Origin: Sphingobium sp. EM0848
GTDB taxonomy: Bacteria > Pseudomonadota > Alphaproteobacteria > Sphingomonadales > Sphingomonadaceae
Assembly (NCBI RefSeq): GCF_013375555.1
Contig: NZ_JABXWB010000002.1
Span: 1 to 64,000, forward strand
DNA: 64,000 bases
Reading direction: 5' to 3'
In this document: one piece after another, positions 6,801-16,294 of the stretch
Position numbering within the stretch: position 1 is the stretch's first letter
Layout of the letters: the number at the start of each line of letters is the position of its first letter
Notes under the pieces: model-generated
Told to the model about the DNA's origin: nothing
What the model saw: only the letters and a program-made list of their open reading frames with translations
Database searches by the model: none
Position numbers and translations under genes: made by a program

Positions 6801-9800
6801 TCAGAAGCCGAAGCTAATGCCACCCCGAACTTGGCCGAGCGTGTTGTGGCCACCGAAGCCGTAACCGCCAGAGAGGAACAGGTTGACGCGCTTGTTGACC
6901 GAGGCATCGACGCCCAGTTCGATCAGCCCGCTTCCATCCGGATCAACACCCTTCAGGCGGAAGGCATCGCCGCCGCCCAGATACTGGACCGTGCGGTCGC
7001 TGCCGATATTGCCCTGGAAGCTGTACTGCACCTTGGCATAGGGACGGTAGGCCATCCCATCGGCATCACCCAGCAGAGCTCCCGCCTTGACGCCCAGCAC
7101 CGGCGAGAAGACCGTCTTCGACGCGTCGTCGACCCGCAGGCCAATGCCCGCACCGCCTTCTTCGGTGAAGCCGTTCATCGACCAGCGACGCAGCGCCAGC
7201 TTGCCGTAAGGCGTCACGACCAGATTGCCACCGGCAGCAAGGTCGTAGCCCAGCTCCAGGCTCGCATCCAGCTGCTTACCCTTGAAGTCGCCTTCGATCG
7301 TGCGAGCCAGCAGGGTGAGGTCCCGTTCGACTTCAAACTTCGAGAAGCCGTAGGCGACCTGGAAGCTCCCGTAGAAGGGGCCGAAGCCTTGGGTCGCATA
7401 GGCACCGATGGTGTAGGTGCGAACCTGCGCTTCTTCCGGCGAACCCTGAGCGGTCACATCATGCTGACCGTAGCCGAAACCGATGCCGAACGCGCCGTTG
7501 TCCTGGTAGGCAACGTCGATACCGAAGGCGCCACCGTAGCTGTTGGTCTTGATCTTCGACGCGCCCGACTTGGTGCCGCCCATCTTGGCGAAGTTCGCCG
7601 AGGGGTTGAACCAGATCTGGGTGCCCAGCGCCTCGCCATAGCCGCGGCGAGCGGCCAGGCGATTGACGGTTGTGTTGAAGACCGCGTTCTGATCGACAGC
7701 GGCAAGCGAACCGTAGATCTCAGCCGAGGAAAGCTCGTTGAAGACCTGCGCTGCCTGTGCGCTGTTCAGACGCCAATCAAGCCCAGCCGCGATGTTGGCG
7801 ATATCCTGAGCATTGGCGATCTCAGTCACCGTCGCAAAGCCGTTGCCGCCAGCGGCATCCGTCTTCACCCGGGCGATGACATCGGCCAGCGCGCTGTCCA
7901 GTCCTACCGCAGCCGACGCCGCATTGGCATTGGTTGCGCCGGTGGCGTAGCTCTTGCGGGTCGCTTCGATCGATACGGTCTTGGCCGTCGCGTCATGCTT
8001 CAGGCCGAAGCTGACGAAAGGCGAAGCGAGCGATGAAGCGGCCGTCGCCGTGACATCGCCGGTGCCGGTGTAGGTGAAGAGCGTATAGCCGTCGCCCGTC
8101 GAATAGAGGCTGTCCTTCGACACCGTCACCGCGACCTTGCCGGCCAGGTTCAGGTTGCCGTCCACCGAGACCGAAGACGGGGTCGAGAAGACGCCGGCAT
8201 TGGTCGGAGTGGTGAAGTAAGGGACGTTCACCCCACCGGTGATCGGGCCCAACACCTCAGGCGAGGAACCGGCATTGCCGACCGACAGGTTGCCGAAACG
8301 AACCAGCGAGGGGTTGACGCCCACCACCGTCGTGCCGCTGGCGCTCTGGTTGTAGTTGCCCTGCTGGTGGATTTCGATGCCCTTGATCGCTTCCGGACCC
8401 GGAGTGACGATGCTGTTGCCAACCGTCTGAACGAAGGTCGGTGCACGACGCCCCAAGACAAGGGTGGCATCGTTATTGATGTTGCCCTTGATGCCGAACA
8501 CGGCGTCGTCCGAACCCACGACATCCAGCTGAACTTCACCCGCCTTCACGTTGAAGTTGTTGACATCGAGCGTCCAGGCAGCCGGAGTCGCGCCTTCCGC
8601 CGGGACATATTCGGCGCCGGTGACGACGAAAGTGCCGGTGCCGGTCTTGTTCAGTTCGTTGACGCCCAGCACGCGGACGCCGGTCGGAGAGAACAGACCT
8701 TCAGCTTCTTCGGGCAATTCGGCCACGGGGCTGTAGTTCGCAACCCCAGGAGCCGCCGGCTTGAACTCGCTCGCGCCTAGGAAGCCGCTGCCGTTCAGGT
8801 TGACGGTGGTGTTGGTCAGGTAAGCGCCGCTGTCATCGCGCTGGGCGTCAATTTCACCAAGCGTGATCGAGCCGTTGTTGAGGTTGACCGTCGCATTGAT
8901 GTCAGCCGTCTTGACCGCTGCCTGGCCGTTCACCGTGAGGTTGAACGTCGCCGGGTCAACCAGCGACGCATCGAGCGGCACCAGCGGAGACAGCTGCGAG
9001 GCCAAGGCCGAGGTGACCTCATCCTGCGAGATGGTGGCGCCCGTCACGACGAAGCCGCGCGACACGCCATTCTGGTCGACCGTATAGCTCTGGGTGGCCA
9101 GCACCGGATCGACGCTGACGTCGGTGGTGTTGATCGTCGCGTTGACCGTTGCCGAGCCACTGAACTGCGCTTCACCAAGCGTGGTCGTACCGGCGAGAAC
9201 GCCATTGTTGGTGACCGCGCCAGTGAGGCCAGCGATTTCGACATCACCAAGGGCCACGCCGCTGTTGGTGAAGCTGGCATTGCCACCGACCGGCGAAGCA
9301 TTGACCGTAGCGATGATCGTGCGCGAACCGGCATCGGTCGGATTCGTGTCGGTGATCGTGATGCTCGCTTCGGAGTCCAGAGCCGAAACACTGAACAGGT
9401 TTCCGCCCGAGCCCAGCACGCCGTTGTTGACGAGCGAGGCAGAGGTCAGCCCCTCAACTTCCACATCGCCAATGGCTGTGCCATCGTTGGTGACCGAAGC
9501 CGCGCCACCCACGGAGCCGAAGCTAGTCGTGGAGACCTGGCTGGCGGGCGTGAAGCCATTAGCCGCAAAAGTGGTGACGGTCTCTTCCGAGATGCTTTCG
9601 CCAAGGCTGCTGGCGAACAGATTGCCGCCGCTGCTCAGATCGGCATTGCCGACAACGCTGCCTGCACCAATGGCAATCGAGGCGCCGCCGATGCCCGAAG
9701 CATTCACATCGCCTGCGACGCTCGGCACGCCCTTGCCTTGCAGCGCGGCCGCCGTATCGACAACAACGCTAGCCGTACCGCCCACATCTTCCGAATTCTC

Positions 9801-11660
9801 GCGGAAGGTTGCAGTGGTCTGAGTGCCGATTCCGCCATCGAGCGTGAACTCAGAAATGTTTTCGGTGCTACCGATGGTGGTGCGGGCGAAAGCGTTTACC
9901 GAACCGCCTACGGTGCCCGTGATGGTGGCGGCCGCATTGCCGAAGCTCGCACCGACCGTGGCATCGCCGTCCACCCGTCCGGCATTGGTGAGCGTCGCGT
10001 TGCCTGCATTGGCAGCGGCTGTCGAGCTGGAGAGAGTGGAGCTGACAGCCGTGCCGTCACCCGCAGCGTCCGTGGTGCTGGAGTTGGAAGAGGCGAAGGA
10101 CTGGTCGCCCGACACGAAGCTGTTGACGAAAACATTCTGTTCAACGGTCGCCGCCGAACCGATCGTCGCGGTGGCGGAAGTCACGCCACTGACGTTGACA
10201 TTGCCGCCGACCAGGCTCGTTCCTTGGAGCGTGACCGAGGCATCGCCACCTGCCTGGCTCTGCGTGAACTCGAAACCGCTGCTCGAGCTGGAGCCCTGAA
10301 ACACGCCGGCATCATAATTGTCGGTCGTTTCCGAGCTGAACTCGAAACCGCTGGTCAGGCCCTGGCTGGTCGAGGAGACGTTCCCCGACACCTTGCCACC
10401 GTTCAGAGCAACGCTGCTGCCAGCATTGCCGAAGGAAGTGACATTTCCGTTCCGGCCGGAATCGCCAGGAGCCACCGTGCCGCTGATGTTCACCGTGCTC
10501 GTGCCGCCGGTGGCGACCGTCTGCTGCGTGTTGGTGCTGCTGCTGATGACGGAACCGGTGCCTGCGGCATCGCGCGAGTCGGTGACAACCGAGACGTTTT
10601 CGCCAGTGGTCGAGAAGCCCTGGGCGGTCGAAGAGAGATCGCCATAGACCGCTCCGCTCACCGTGGCAGTGCTGTTCCCCCCGGTGAACTGGCTGACGCT
10701 GCCGTCATTGCCCGTGCCGAAGTTCAGCGAGCCGTTGATGCCGGCATAGGTCCCGTCGATATCTCCGCCGACCGTCTGCTGAGAGAAGCTCGACTGGGTC
10801 GTCGTGGTCGTGCCGGAAACCGTGGTGGTCGGGCCCGTCGAAGTGAACACCGTGTCCTGGCTTACCGCATTGGTCTGACCGAGCACCTGGCCGTTGTTGG
10901 CGATGCTGATCGCTCCCTGATCCGAACCGGCAAAGACATCGCCGCTGATGCGGCCGGTGCTCGCGTTCGCGATGGAGATCGCGCCTTCCGTCGTGACGGC
11001 ATCAACATCGCCCGCAATATCGCCGTTGTTAACGATACCGACGGTGCCGGTCGAGGCCGAGCCGAACACATCATCGTCGACTGCACCATCATTGGTGATC
11101 TGCACCGTGCCCGCGCCGAGACCCTGGCCGTTCAGGCTGTCGACCTGGCCCGCGACGCCGTTGGCGAGCGTAACGCTGCCGAACGCGGAGCCGGTGATGC
11201 TGCCGCCAACCAGATTGTTGTTGGTGACGGAAACTGCGCCGCCGAAGTTGGAGGCGCTGATGCCGCCCGCCACTTCGCCGTTGTTGGTCGCCGTGAAGCT
11301 GTTGGACGCACTGGCCGCGCCGACGCCGCCGAAGCTCAGGCCGGTCACATTGCCATCATTGTTGACGATGACCGCGCCATCGCCTTCGCCTGCTGCAAAG
11401 CCGCCCGCAACGAAGTCGAAACCGATATTCGCGCCGCTAATGTCCGCGCCGCTCGCGATCGTTACCGTCAGATCGGGATTGGCCAGCGTCGTAATGGCCG
11501 TGGCAATGTCGGCATTTACCGCCGCGCCGGTCCCCGCGCCGCTCGGTACGTTCACGGTGGCGGGAGCCGCCAACGCGCCACCGGCGTTTGCGAGCAATGC
11601 CGCCGCCGGTATGGAAGCTGACAACAGCAGCATCCGGTTGAACCTCGAATTCTTATTCAT
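6801..11660 (-). CDS. Large autotransporter (type V secretion) outer-membrane protein
   Basis: A 1619-residue protein with a signal peptide (MNKNSRFNRMLLLSASIPAAA to ALA, about residues 1-32). A long Gly/Ser/Thr/Asn/Val-rich passenger follows, full of short NNGxVxGxV-like units, as in right-handed beta-helix passengers. A C-terminal autotransporter beta-barrel of about 270 residues ends in the aromatic GGISFGF. It would be exported by Sec, inserted by the Bam machinery, and display or release its passenger at the surface, usually for adhesion or biofilm. AGGGG lies 6 bases before the ATG. It is divergent from an S24-type repressor across an operator-rich gap, so it is probably repressed by it. 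Confidence 0.9.
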   Translation of the reverse strand: MNKNSRFNRMLLLSASIPAAALLANAGGALAAPATVNVPSGAGTGAAVNADIATAITTLANPDLTVTIASGADISGANIGFDFVAGGFAAGEGDGAVIVNNDGNVTGLSFGGVGAASASNSFTATNNGEVAGGISASNFGGAVSVTNNNLVGGSITGSAFGSVTLANGVAGQVDSLNGQGLGAGTVQITNDGAVDDDVFGSASTGTVGIVNNGDIAGDVDAVTTEGAISIANASTGRISGDVFAGSDQGAISIANNGQVLGQTNAVSQDTVFTSTGPTTTVSGTTTTTQSSFSQQTVGGDIDGTYAGINGSLNFGTGNDGSVSQFTGGNSTATVSGAVYGDLSSTAQGFSTTGENVSVVTDSRDAAGTGSVISSSTNTQQTVATGGTSTVNISGTVAPGDSGRNGNVTSFGNAGSSVALNGGKVSGNVSSTSQGLTSGFEFSSETTDNYDAGVFQGSSSSSGFEFTQSQAGGDASVTLQGTSLVGGNVNVSGVTSATATIGSAATVEQNVFVNSFVSGDQSFASSNSSTTDAAGDGTAVSSTLSSSTAAANAGNATLTNAGRVDGDATVGASFGNAAATITGTVGGSVNAFARTTIGSTENISEFTLDGGIGTQTTATFRENSEDVGGTASVVVDTAAALQGKGVPSVAGDVNASGIGGASIAIGAGSVVGNADLSSGGNLFASSLGESISEETVTTFAANGFTPASQVSTTSFGSVGGAASVTNDGTAIGDVEVEGLTSASLVNNGVLGSGGNLFSVSALDSEASITITDTNPTDAGSRTIIATVNASPVGGNASFTNSGVALGDVEIAGLTGAVTNNGVLAGTTTLGEAQFSGSATVNATINTTDVSVDPVLATQSYTVDQNGVSRGFVVTGATISQDEVTSALASQLSPLVPLDASLVDPATFNLTVNGQAAVKTADINATVNLNNGSITLGEIDAQRDDSGAYLTNTTVNLNGSGFLGASEFKPAAPGVANYSPVAELPEEAEGLFSPTGVRVLGVNELNKTGTGTFVVTGAEYVPAEGATPAAWTLDVNNFNVKAGEVQLDVVGSDDAVFGIKGNINNDATLVLGRRAPTFVQTVGNSIVTPGPEAIKGIEIHQQGNYNQSASGTTVVGVNPSLVRFGNLSVGNAGSSPEVLGPITGGVNVPYFTTPTNAGVFSTPSSVSVDGNLNLAGKVAVTVSKDSLYSTGDGYTLFTYTGTGDVTATAASSLASPFVSFGLKHDATAKTVSIEATRKSYATGATNANAASAAVGLDSALADVIARVKTDAAGGNGFATVTEIANAQDIANIAAGLDWRLNSAQAAQVFNELSSAEIYGSLAAVDQNAVFNTTVNRLAARRGYGEALGTQIWFNPSANFAKMGGTKSGASKIKTNSYGGAFGIDVAYQDNGAFGIGFGYGQHDVTAQGSPEEAQVRTYTIGAYATQGFGPFYGSFQVAYGFSKFEVERDLTLLARTIEGDFKGKQLDASLELGYDLAAGGNLVVTPYGKLALRRWSMNGFTEEGGAGIGLRVDDASKTVFSPVLGVKAGALLGDADGMAYRPYAKVQYSFQGNIGSDRTVQYLGGGDAFRLKGVDPDGSGLIELGVDASVNKRVNLFLSGGYGFGGHNTLGQVRGGISFGF

Positions 11661-11783
11661 TCAAAACCCCTATTGCCTGCGCTTCTCAGGTGGGTTGGGT
11701 GGTGAAACGACGAGCAGCAGCGCTGTACGGACGCAACCGGCCGCGCATCGATGCTGTTTGGAACGCCCCCCAAACACCTGCCG

Positions 11784-11976
11784 TTGCGCAAATGTGCGCA
11801 ACATTCGCAAATACCTATTCACTGAAAGCAAACCGCGCAAATCTTTTTTGCAGCGCAATGGCGCATAAAATGACAGAACCGGTCGTATATAAGTTTTGTC
11901 CGCTGCGCAGGTGCGCCATTTTGTGAAATTTTGCGCAAATATGCACTTGATTATTTGCGCTATTATTATTTGCGCC
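11784..11976. promoter_or_regulatory. Operator array of GCGCAAA/TTTGCGC sites
   Basis: The 416-base gap between the divergent autotransporter and S24-like gene holds at least eight copies of GCGCAA or its complement. Three are in tandem about 10 bp apart (starting 11786, 11796, 11805 with one mismatch); others are at 11835, 11853, 11861 (GCGCAT), 11931 (palindromic TTGCGCAA), 11954 and 11969. Helical phasing and position suggest binding sites for the neighbouring repressor controlling both genes. The sites are seen directly; the partner is inferred. Confidence 0.6.
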
Positions 11977-12076
11977 GATGTGCCGGAAGCGCATAATGAT
12001 GCGGGTGCGGCGGGAGGGCGCCCGGATCAACCGGCCGCCGTCGAATGTCGCGCTAAAAAAATGCGGGCGCAAACAC

Positions 12077-12805
12077 ATGTCTTCTGTCGATGAATGGGAT
12101 CAGGATAGAGCCCGCCAGCTGGTTGGCTGCCTGGTCAAAGAAACTGGGTTTTCAGCAAGCCAAATTGCACGCCGTTCTGGCCTGGCGCCCTCTACCCTAA
12201 CCCGAATCTATCCTAATCCTACCGTCGGCTATTCGCTATCAGACAGAAGTGTCGCCAAGCTCAAGGCCACATTTCCAGACGCATTTTCCACCTGTGAAAC
12301 TGGAGCGTTGCCACTGCCGTCTCCGGTATCCGAGATCACCGCTAAGGACGATCCCATCTTCGCCGGACTGCCGAAGAAACTTATTCCCGTTTACGCCGTC
12401 AGTCTGCACTTCCCCGAGGAAAGCGCGACATCCTTTGCCGATGAGCTTGAATTCTGGGAAGGGGATCTTTCGCGCCCTGCTGCCTATATGGCAGCACCGT
12501 TCGGCTTGGGCGACGCCGAGCGCTACTTTGCAATCTATATCCCTGGCGAAGCCATGGAACCACGTTTCCGCGCCGGCGAGCGGGTAATTCTTGATCGCAT
12601 CAAACCCGCGTCGATCAATGCGGACGTCGTGGTTCAGCTGCGAGAGGATACGGGTCACTCACTCTGGACCATCGGCCGACTGAGTGCACGGGACCGCAGC
12701 CTCATTGAGCTGATGCAATATCGCGACCGCGTGACGTCATCGATCCCACACAACAAGATCAAGCAAATTTACCCGATCATCGGGATGGTCGATGACGACG
12801 CATGA
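12077..12805 (+). CDS. S24/LexA-like repressor with inactive peptidase site
   Basis: A 242-residue regulator. The N-terminal HTH (GFSASQIARRSGLAPSTLTRI, about residues 23-43) is of the Xre/Cro type. The C-terminal half has the LexA/CI fold: FAIYIPGEAMEPRFRAGERV, then VVVQLR and LWTIGRL. In active S24 proteins the first motif is GxSMxP and the last contains the catalytic Lys; here Ser is Ala and no Lys is present at TIGRL, so self-cleavage should be lost. The fold may still serve for dimerisation. The start is uncertain: no clear ribosome site, and an upstream ATG at 11978 is open. Confidence 0.8.
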   Translation: MSSVDEWDQDRARQLVGCLVKETGFSASQIARRSGLAPSTLTRIYPNPTVGYSLSDRSVAKLKATFPDAFSTCETGALPLPSPVSEITAKDDPIFAGLPKKLIPVYAVSLHFPEESATSFADELEFWEGDLSRPAAYMAAPFGLGDAERYFAIYIPGEAMEPRFRAGERVILDRIKPASINADVVVQLREDTGHSLWTIGRLSARDRSLIELMQYRDRVTSSIPHNKIKQIYPIIGMVDDDA

Positions 12806-12878
12806 TCGGCTGAAAGCGATCGACGCAGCTTCTAAGCATCGGGATGCACGTTAGAGCAGGGGGCCAGATCTCGGATTG

Positions 12879-13529
12879 TCATCCACGGGTGGTCACGGCG
12901 CACATGGCCTTTTCTATTCCGGCCCACTCATGCTCATGTTTGCCGCCATGATTTTCCATGCCCGGCCTCGTCAAACATCCTTTCGGACTCGTGTAACTGT
13001 GGATGGTTCTGGCGGGCTGTTCGAACCAGGATATGTTGAAAGCCCAGTATTTGGGGAAAAAATAGAGACTGGAATAGGGCAGATGATCATGGATCCACCA
13101 TGCGAGCTTTTGCCAATCCCCCTCCTCCTGAAAGGCATCCCAGAAAGACGGAACGACGATACAGGCAGTCGCGCCCATCAAGCCATCACGCCTACGATCC
13201 CAGATATGACTGGCGTAATTGCTCTCATTCGAAGCGCAGCTGTAGCCGGCTTTGCCAGCCGCCTGCATTTCGGCGCCAAACCCATTCACCTCGGCCGACC
13301 GGAAAGCTGACCGAATAGCGATCCTGCCAAAATGATCCTGCAGCGGCTCCAACAGATCCTGACACAAACGGCTGCCTGCCGCTATCGCAAGCTCCGGGTC
13401 ATCCGGAACGTTTGCGAACCCATGGATCGATGCGATGTCCGAGAACAGAAAGTCGCGCATAAAAAACGACTTTGACAGCCTCACTCTTCCAAAATCGCTC
13501 AGACTCGCGACGCTTACTGGCTTTTTCAT
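12879..13529 (-). CDS. Conserved hypothetical, peptidase M15-like fold
   Basis: A 216-residue protein. The first half (LSKSFFMRDFLFSDIA, then a long helix, IAIRSAFRSAEVNGFG) resembles the N-terminal part of M15 D-Ala-D-Ala peptidase domains, where a similar RSxYRSxEVN segment leads to the first metal ligands. A conserved HIWDRR follows, then a WWIHDHLPYSSLYFFPKYWAFNI segment. The full zinc-ligand set cannot be confirmed by eye, so peptidase activity is uncertain. It has no signal peptide. It is convergent with the repressor gene. Confidence 0.55.
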   Translation of the reverse strand: MKKPVSVASLSDFGRVRLSKSFFMRDFLFSDIASIHGFANVPDDPELAIAAGSRLCQDLLEPLQDHFGRIAIRSAFRSAEVNGFGAEMQAAGKAGYSCASNESNYASHIWDRRRDGLMGATACIVVPSFWDAFQEEGDWQKLAWWIHDHLPYSSLYFFPKYWAFNISWFEQPARTIHSYTSPKGCLTRPGMENHGGKHEHEWAGIEKAMCAVTTRG

Positions 13530-13665
13530 GATGCCCCCTTTGTCATCTTAGTTCCAGTCTAGAACGACATTTTCGGTCGCAAATCCTGGATGAAGCAAAT
13601 GAGGCAGCTTGCGCAATATGACGTAACCTCGCAATAGCGCGCACTCCTCAAGTCAACCGGATGCT

Positions 13666-14109
13666 ATGCGACCCCAATTCACCAATAAGGAAATTGCCCA
13701 ACGCGTTTTTGCTCGAGCCGCTTGGGTTATGCATCAGTCATGGGAAGAAAACTGGCGGCATTCACGCCTGTTGGATGAACCATTAATCCCCAATCACATC
13801 ATAATGGTCGGTCGCTCACGGGCAGCAGCAGAACATCGTGAACATGTTGTGCCATTAGCACTTATTCGAGATCAGTGCGAAAAGATGTTTTCTCTTGGAG
13901 CGAATGTAGCTGCCGTCGCGAAATTGTTGGAACGGCATCTAAAAATAGTGATGATCTCCAAGGCTGAACGCCTGCGGCTCGACTTCGATCTTGGACTTAA
14001 GGTGAGCATGCCCAAAGGTTGGTCTTTTGACGATGAGAATGCGGACCCCTTTGCGAGATTGAAGGCTGCCGGGATCGAATGGGATCAGATCGAATCGAAC
14101 GTCGCCTGA
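13666..14109 (+). CDS. Conserved hypothetical protein with an HNH-like EHVVPL segment
   Basis: A 147-residue protein. It contains EHREHVVPLALIRDQCEKM (about residues 57-75), in which EHVVPL resembles the HNH core where a His-Val-Pro pattern holds the metal, but no second His/Asn set is evident. The C-terminus (AGIEWDQIES) is acidic. The start has no strong ribosome site. Composition is AT-richer than the flanks. The function is unknown. Confidence 0.5.
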   Translation: MRPQFTNKEIAQRVFARAAWVMHQSWEENWRHSRLLDEPLIPNHIIMVGRSRAAAEHREHVVPLALIRDQCEKMFSLGANVAAVAKLLERHLKIVMISKAERLRLDFDLGLKVSMPKGWSFDDENADPFARLKAAGIEWDQIESNVA

Positions 14110-14302
14110 GGCTTACAGCAGCCCTACAACGCGCTGGCTCTTGGCCGTTGGGATGGCGCTTGCTCCGACTTCCCCATTGCTCAGGGCTCACCAAGCCTCG
14201 TGCAATCTCCTGACAGGATCACAAAGCACATCTTATAGACATTTTCAGAAATCAGCTTATATTTCGGACATCGGATAGTCCGGAGGAAGAAAGGAGATCA
14301 CA

Positions 14303-14710
14303 GTGGCGCAAGCCTTGGCTAAGACCGCTCCTGCAAGGAAGCCGGATCTCTCCGGCTCTGGCCTCCGGACATTCTCGAACATCGCCGAGCGCTGGTCGCT
14401 AAGCGAACAACAGCAGATGAAGATTCTCGGCGTTGAAAGCCGCTCCACCCTTCACAGTTGGAAGTCGAAGGCGAAAGCGCGCCAACAGATCAAGCTCGGC
14501 CGCGATACGCTTGAGCGGATCAGCTACGTTCTGGGCATCTACAAGGCTATCAATATTCTTCTGCCGATCGCCGAGCGGGCTGACCGCTGGATGCACGCGC
14601 CCAACGACGCTCCCATCTTCGGCGGCAAAAGCGCACTCGATCGGCTGACGTCCGGCAATGTGTCGGACCTCTTCATTGTCCGCCAGTATCTCGACGCAGA
14701 ACGGGGCTAG
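14303..14710 (+). CDS. Xre/MbcA/ParS-type antitoxin (DUF2384) of RES system 1
   Basis: A 135-residue protein starting at GTG 14303 with AAGGAG 6 bases upstream. The N-terminal helix-turn-helix (WSLSEQQQMKILGVESRSTLHSW) is followed by the C-terminal toxin-binding part with RISYVLGIYKAINILL and MHAPNDAPIFGGKSALDRL, which matches the Xre/MbcA/ParS antitoxins with their conserved PNxxxxGxxP/SALD motif. It neutralises the RES toxin encoded 2 bases downstream and probably represses its own operon. Confidence 0.85.
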   Translation: MAQALAKTAPARKPDLSGSGLRTFSNIAERWSLSEQQQMKILGVESRSTLHSWKSKAKARQQIKLGRDTLERISYVLGIYKAINILLPIAERADRWMHAPNDAPIFGGKSALDRLTSGNVSDLFIVRQYLDAERG

Positions 14711-14712
14711 GC

Positions 14713-15411
14713 ATGACCAACGGTGCTGTGATGCCGCCTCTCGCGGCCACGGATCAACGCGTGTATCGCCTGATCGCCTCGATTTATCCGACCATCCTTC
14801 TCTTCGAACAGGTGACCGAACCTGAGGATCTGGATGATATCTACGCCCTTGAGGCCATGACAAACGAGCGCCTTCGTCAGGAGGCCGGCGACATCTCGTT
14901 GGTCCCCCTTGAAGATCGCGTTGTCGGACCCGGCTCCTCCCCCATCATGGCGGCCTTCACGCATCTCAATCGTGACGGCGCCCGCTTCTCCGACGCCAGC
15001 TTCGGCGCCTATTACGCGGGCTTTGAAACTACGACCGCGATTGAAGAAACGAAGCACCACCGAGAAGCCTTCCTCCGCCGCACGAAGGAGGGGCCGATCG
15101 ATATCGATATGCGCTGCTATGTCGCCCGGCTCCGCGCGGATCTTCATGACCTACGCCCTTGGCATGACGACCATCCCGAGTTTTTCCACCCAACCGACTA
15201 TGGCGCCAGCCAAGCACTCGCGCGCGCCCTACGGACAAAGCGTTCCATGGGGATCATCTATCCCAGCGTTCGCGCTGCCAGCGGCACCTGCGTTGCTGTC
15301 CTCCGGCCGATCTGCCTCTCCAACTGTCGCGAGAAAACCCATCTCACTTACCGATGGGACGGCAAGAGCATTACCGACATTTACGAAAAGAAGGCTTTCA
15401 TTCCGAAATAA
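14713..15411 (+). CDS. RES-domain toxin, system 1
   Basis: A 232-residue protein, 2 bases after its antitoxin. RES features include PIMAAFTHLNRDGARFSDASFG (Arg-containing), the YYAGFETTTAIEETKHHREAFL segment with the conserved Tyr and Glu, and a C-terminal strand region (GIIYPSVRAASGTCVAVLRP). RES toxins consume NAD+ by phosphorolysis or hydrolysis, or ADP-ribosylate targets, halting growth. It is longer than the system 2 toxin (172 residues) and of a different subgroup. Confidence 0.85.
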   Translation: MTNGAVMPPLAATDQRVYRLIASIYPTILLFEQVTEPEDLDDIYALEAMTNERLRQEAGDISLVPLEDRVVGPGSSPIMAAFTHLNRDGARFSDASFGAYYAGFETTTAIEETKHHREAFLRRTKEGPIDIDMRCYVARLRADLHDLRPWHDDHPEFFHPTDYGASQALARALRTKRSMGIIYPSVRAASGTCVAVLRPICLSNCREKTHLTYRWDGKSITDIYEKKAFIPK

Positions 15412-15598
15412 AATGATCCGTGGCATCGCCTACTGTGCGTGAATCTCGTAATTGAAGCCCAACAAGAACATACCATGAACTAATGGCTCGGAGCAATAAC
15501 AACTGCCTCTCTTCGTAGCTCTGAGACTCTTTTGCGACCCATTCTGTCGTATCGGAATGTTTCTATGATCTCAGAAAGATCATTGGGGAATATCTAGA

Positions 15599-16003
15599 GT
15601 GAGTGAGAAGGGCACGCATTGTTGTTCATGGTCAGCAGAGGAAGAGTGGCTGGCCCTCAAGAGTATAGCCAAGCGGCTACTCAAGAACGCCGTTTCAGAA
15701 AAGAAGGCATGGAAGCGGAAAGTCGAATCCCTCAAAACGATCCTCTCTCTGTGTGACAAAATGGCGAGCGCCGATGGGACAGACGCTCCCGAAAAAATTG
15801 ACGGCGCATTGTACGAACAAGCTTTTGAGCTCGTTTGCGCTCATCAAAACGCGTCTATCGCTTGGTTACACAGACGTCTTCGGGTGAGTTATCGGACCGC
15901 AACTCAATTGATTGAAGAATTGGAAAAGCACAATGTTGTAGGACCTCCAAATCACGTGGGCTTCCGTGATGTACTGCGTGACCCATTGGGCCGGCGAATA
16001 TGA
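15599..16003 (+). CDS. Standalone FtsK gamma-like winged-helix protein, copy 1
   Basis: A 134-residue protein with a GTG start (GGGGAA upstream). A basic helical N-terminus leads to a C-terminal winged helix: YEQAFELVCAHQNASIAWLHRRLRVSYRTATQLIEELEKHNVVGPP (about residues 77-122), which matches the FtsK gamma domain that reads KOPS sequences in the terminus region. There is no ATPase motor. It could act as a small DNA-binding regulator. A similar standalone domain is at 30749-30958. Confidence 0.65.
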   Translation: MSEKGTHCCSWSAEEEWLALKSIAKRLLKNAVSEKKAWKRKVESLKTILSLCDKMASADGTDAPEKIDGALYEQAFELVCAHQNASIAWLHRRLRVSYRTATQLIEELEKHNVVGPPNHVGFRDVLRDPLGRRI

Positions 16004-16262
16004 AGCGCAGGCACTGAATTATGCGGCGGCCGTTTCCATCCCCAAGCCGCCAGCAAATCAGAACGCTGGTCTCCGGCCGACAAGCCGCGATGTGCGGGTC
16101 AAGAACTCGGACAAACGCGAGAAGCGGGCGCATTCTCCTGCGCCGAGTTGCAGCATCAACAGTTCCCCAGATGAATGGCGAGTCCTTCCTATCCGAATCG
16201 GTCGGGTTCCGAGCAGTCTCAGTCTGCGACCCGAAGGCTTGGCTTATCCAAGTTCTTCTACT

Positions 16263-16290
16263 GGGGCCGGCTAAGCCGGCCCCACTTTTT
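16263..16290 (+). terminator. Rho-independent terminator
   Basis: A perfect 9-bp stem (GGGGCCGGC / GCCGGCCCC) with a TAA loop is followed by ACTTTTT on the plus strand. It ends transcription of the plus-strand gene upstream and sits next to the stop of the minus-strand recombinase. Confidence 0.8.
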
Positions 16291-16294
16291 CACA

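Noticed and set aside
6798..8036. A 412-codon open frame opposite the autotransporter barrel
   Set aside because: It is the mirror of the conserved beta-barrel coding sequence, with no family resemblance.
9738..11621. A 627-codon open frame on the plus strand opposite the autotransporter passenger
   Set aside because: It is antisense to the repetitive, GC-rich beta-helix coding sequence; its Arg/Ala/Asp-rich translation has no domain and no ribosome site.
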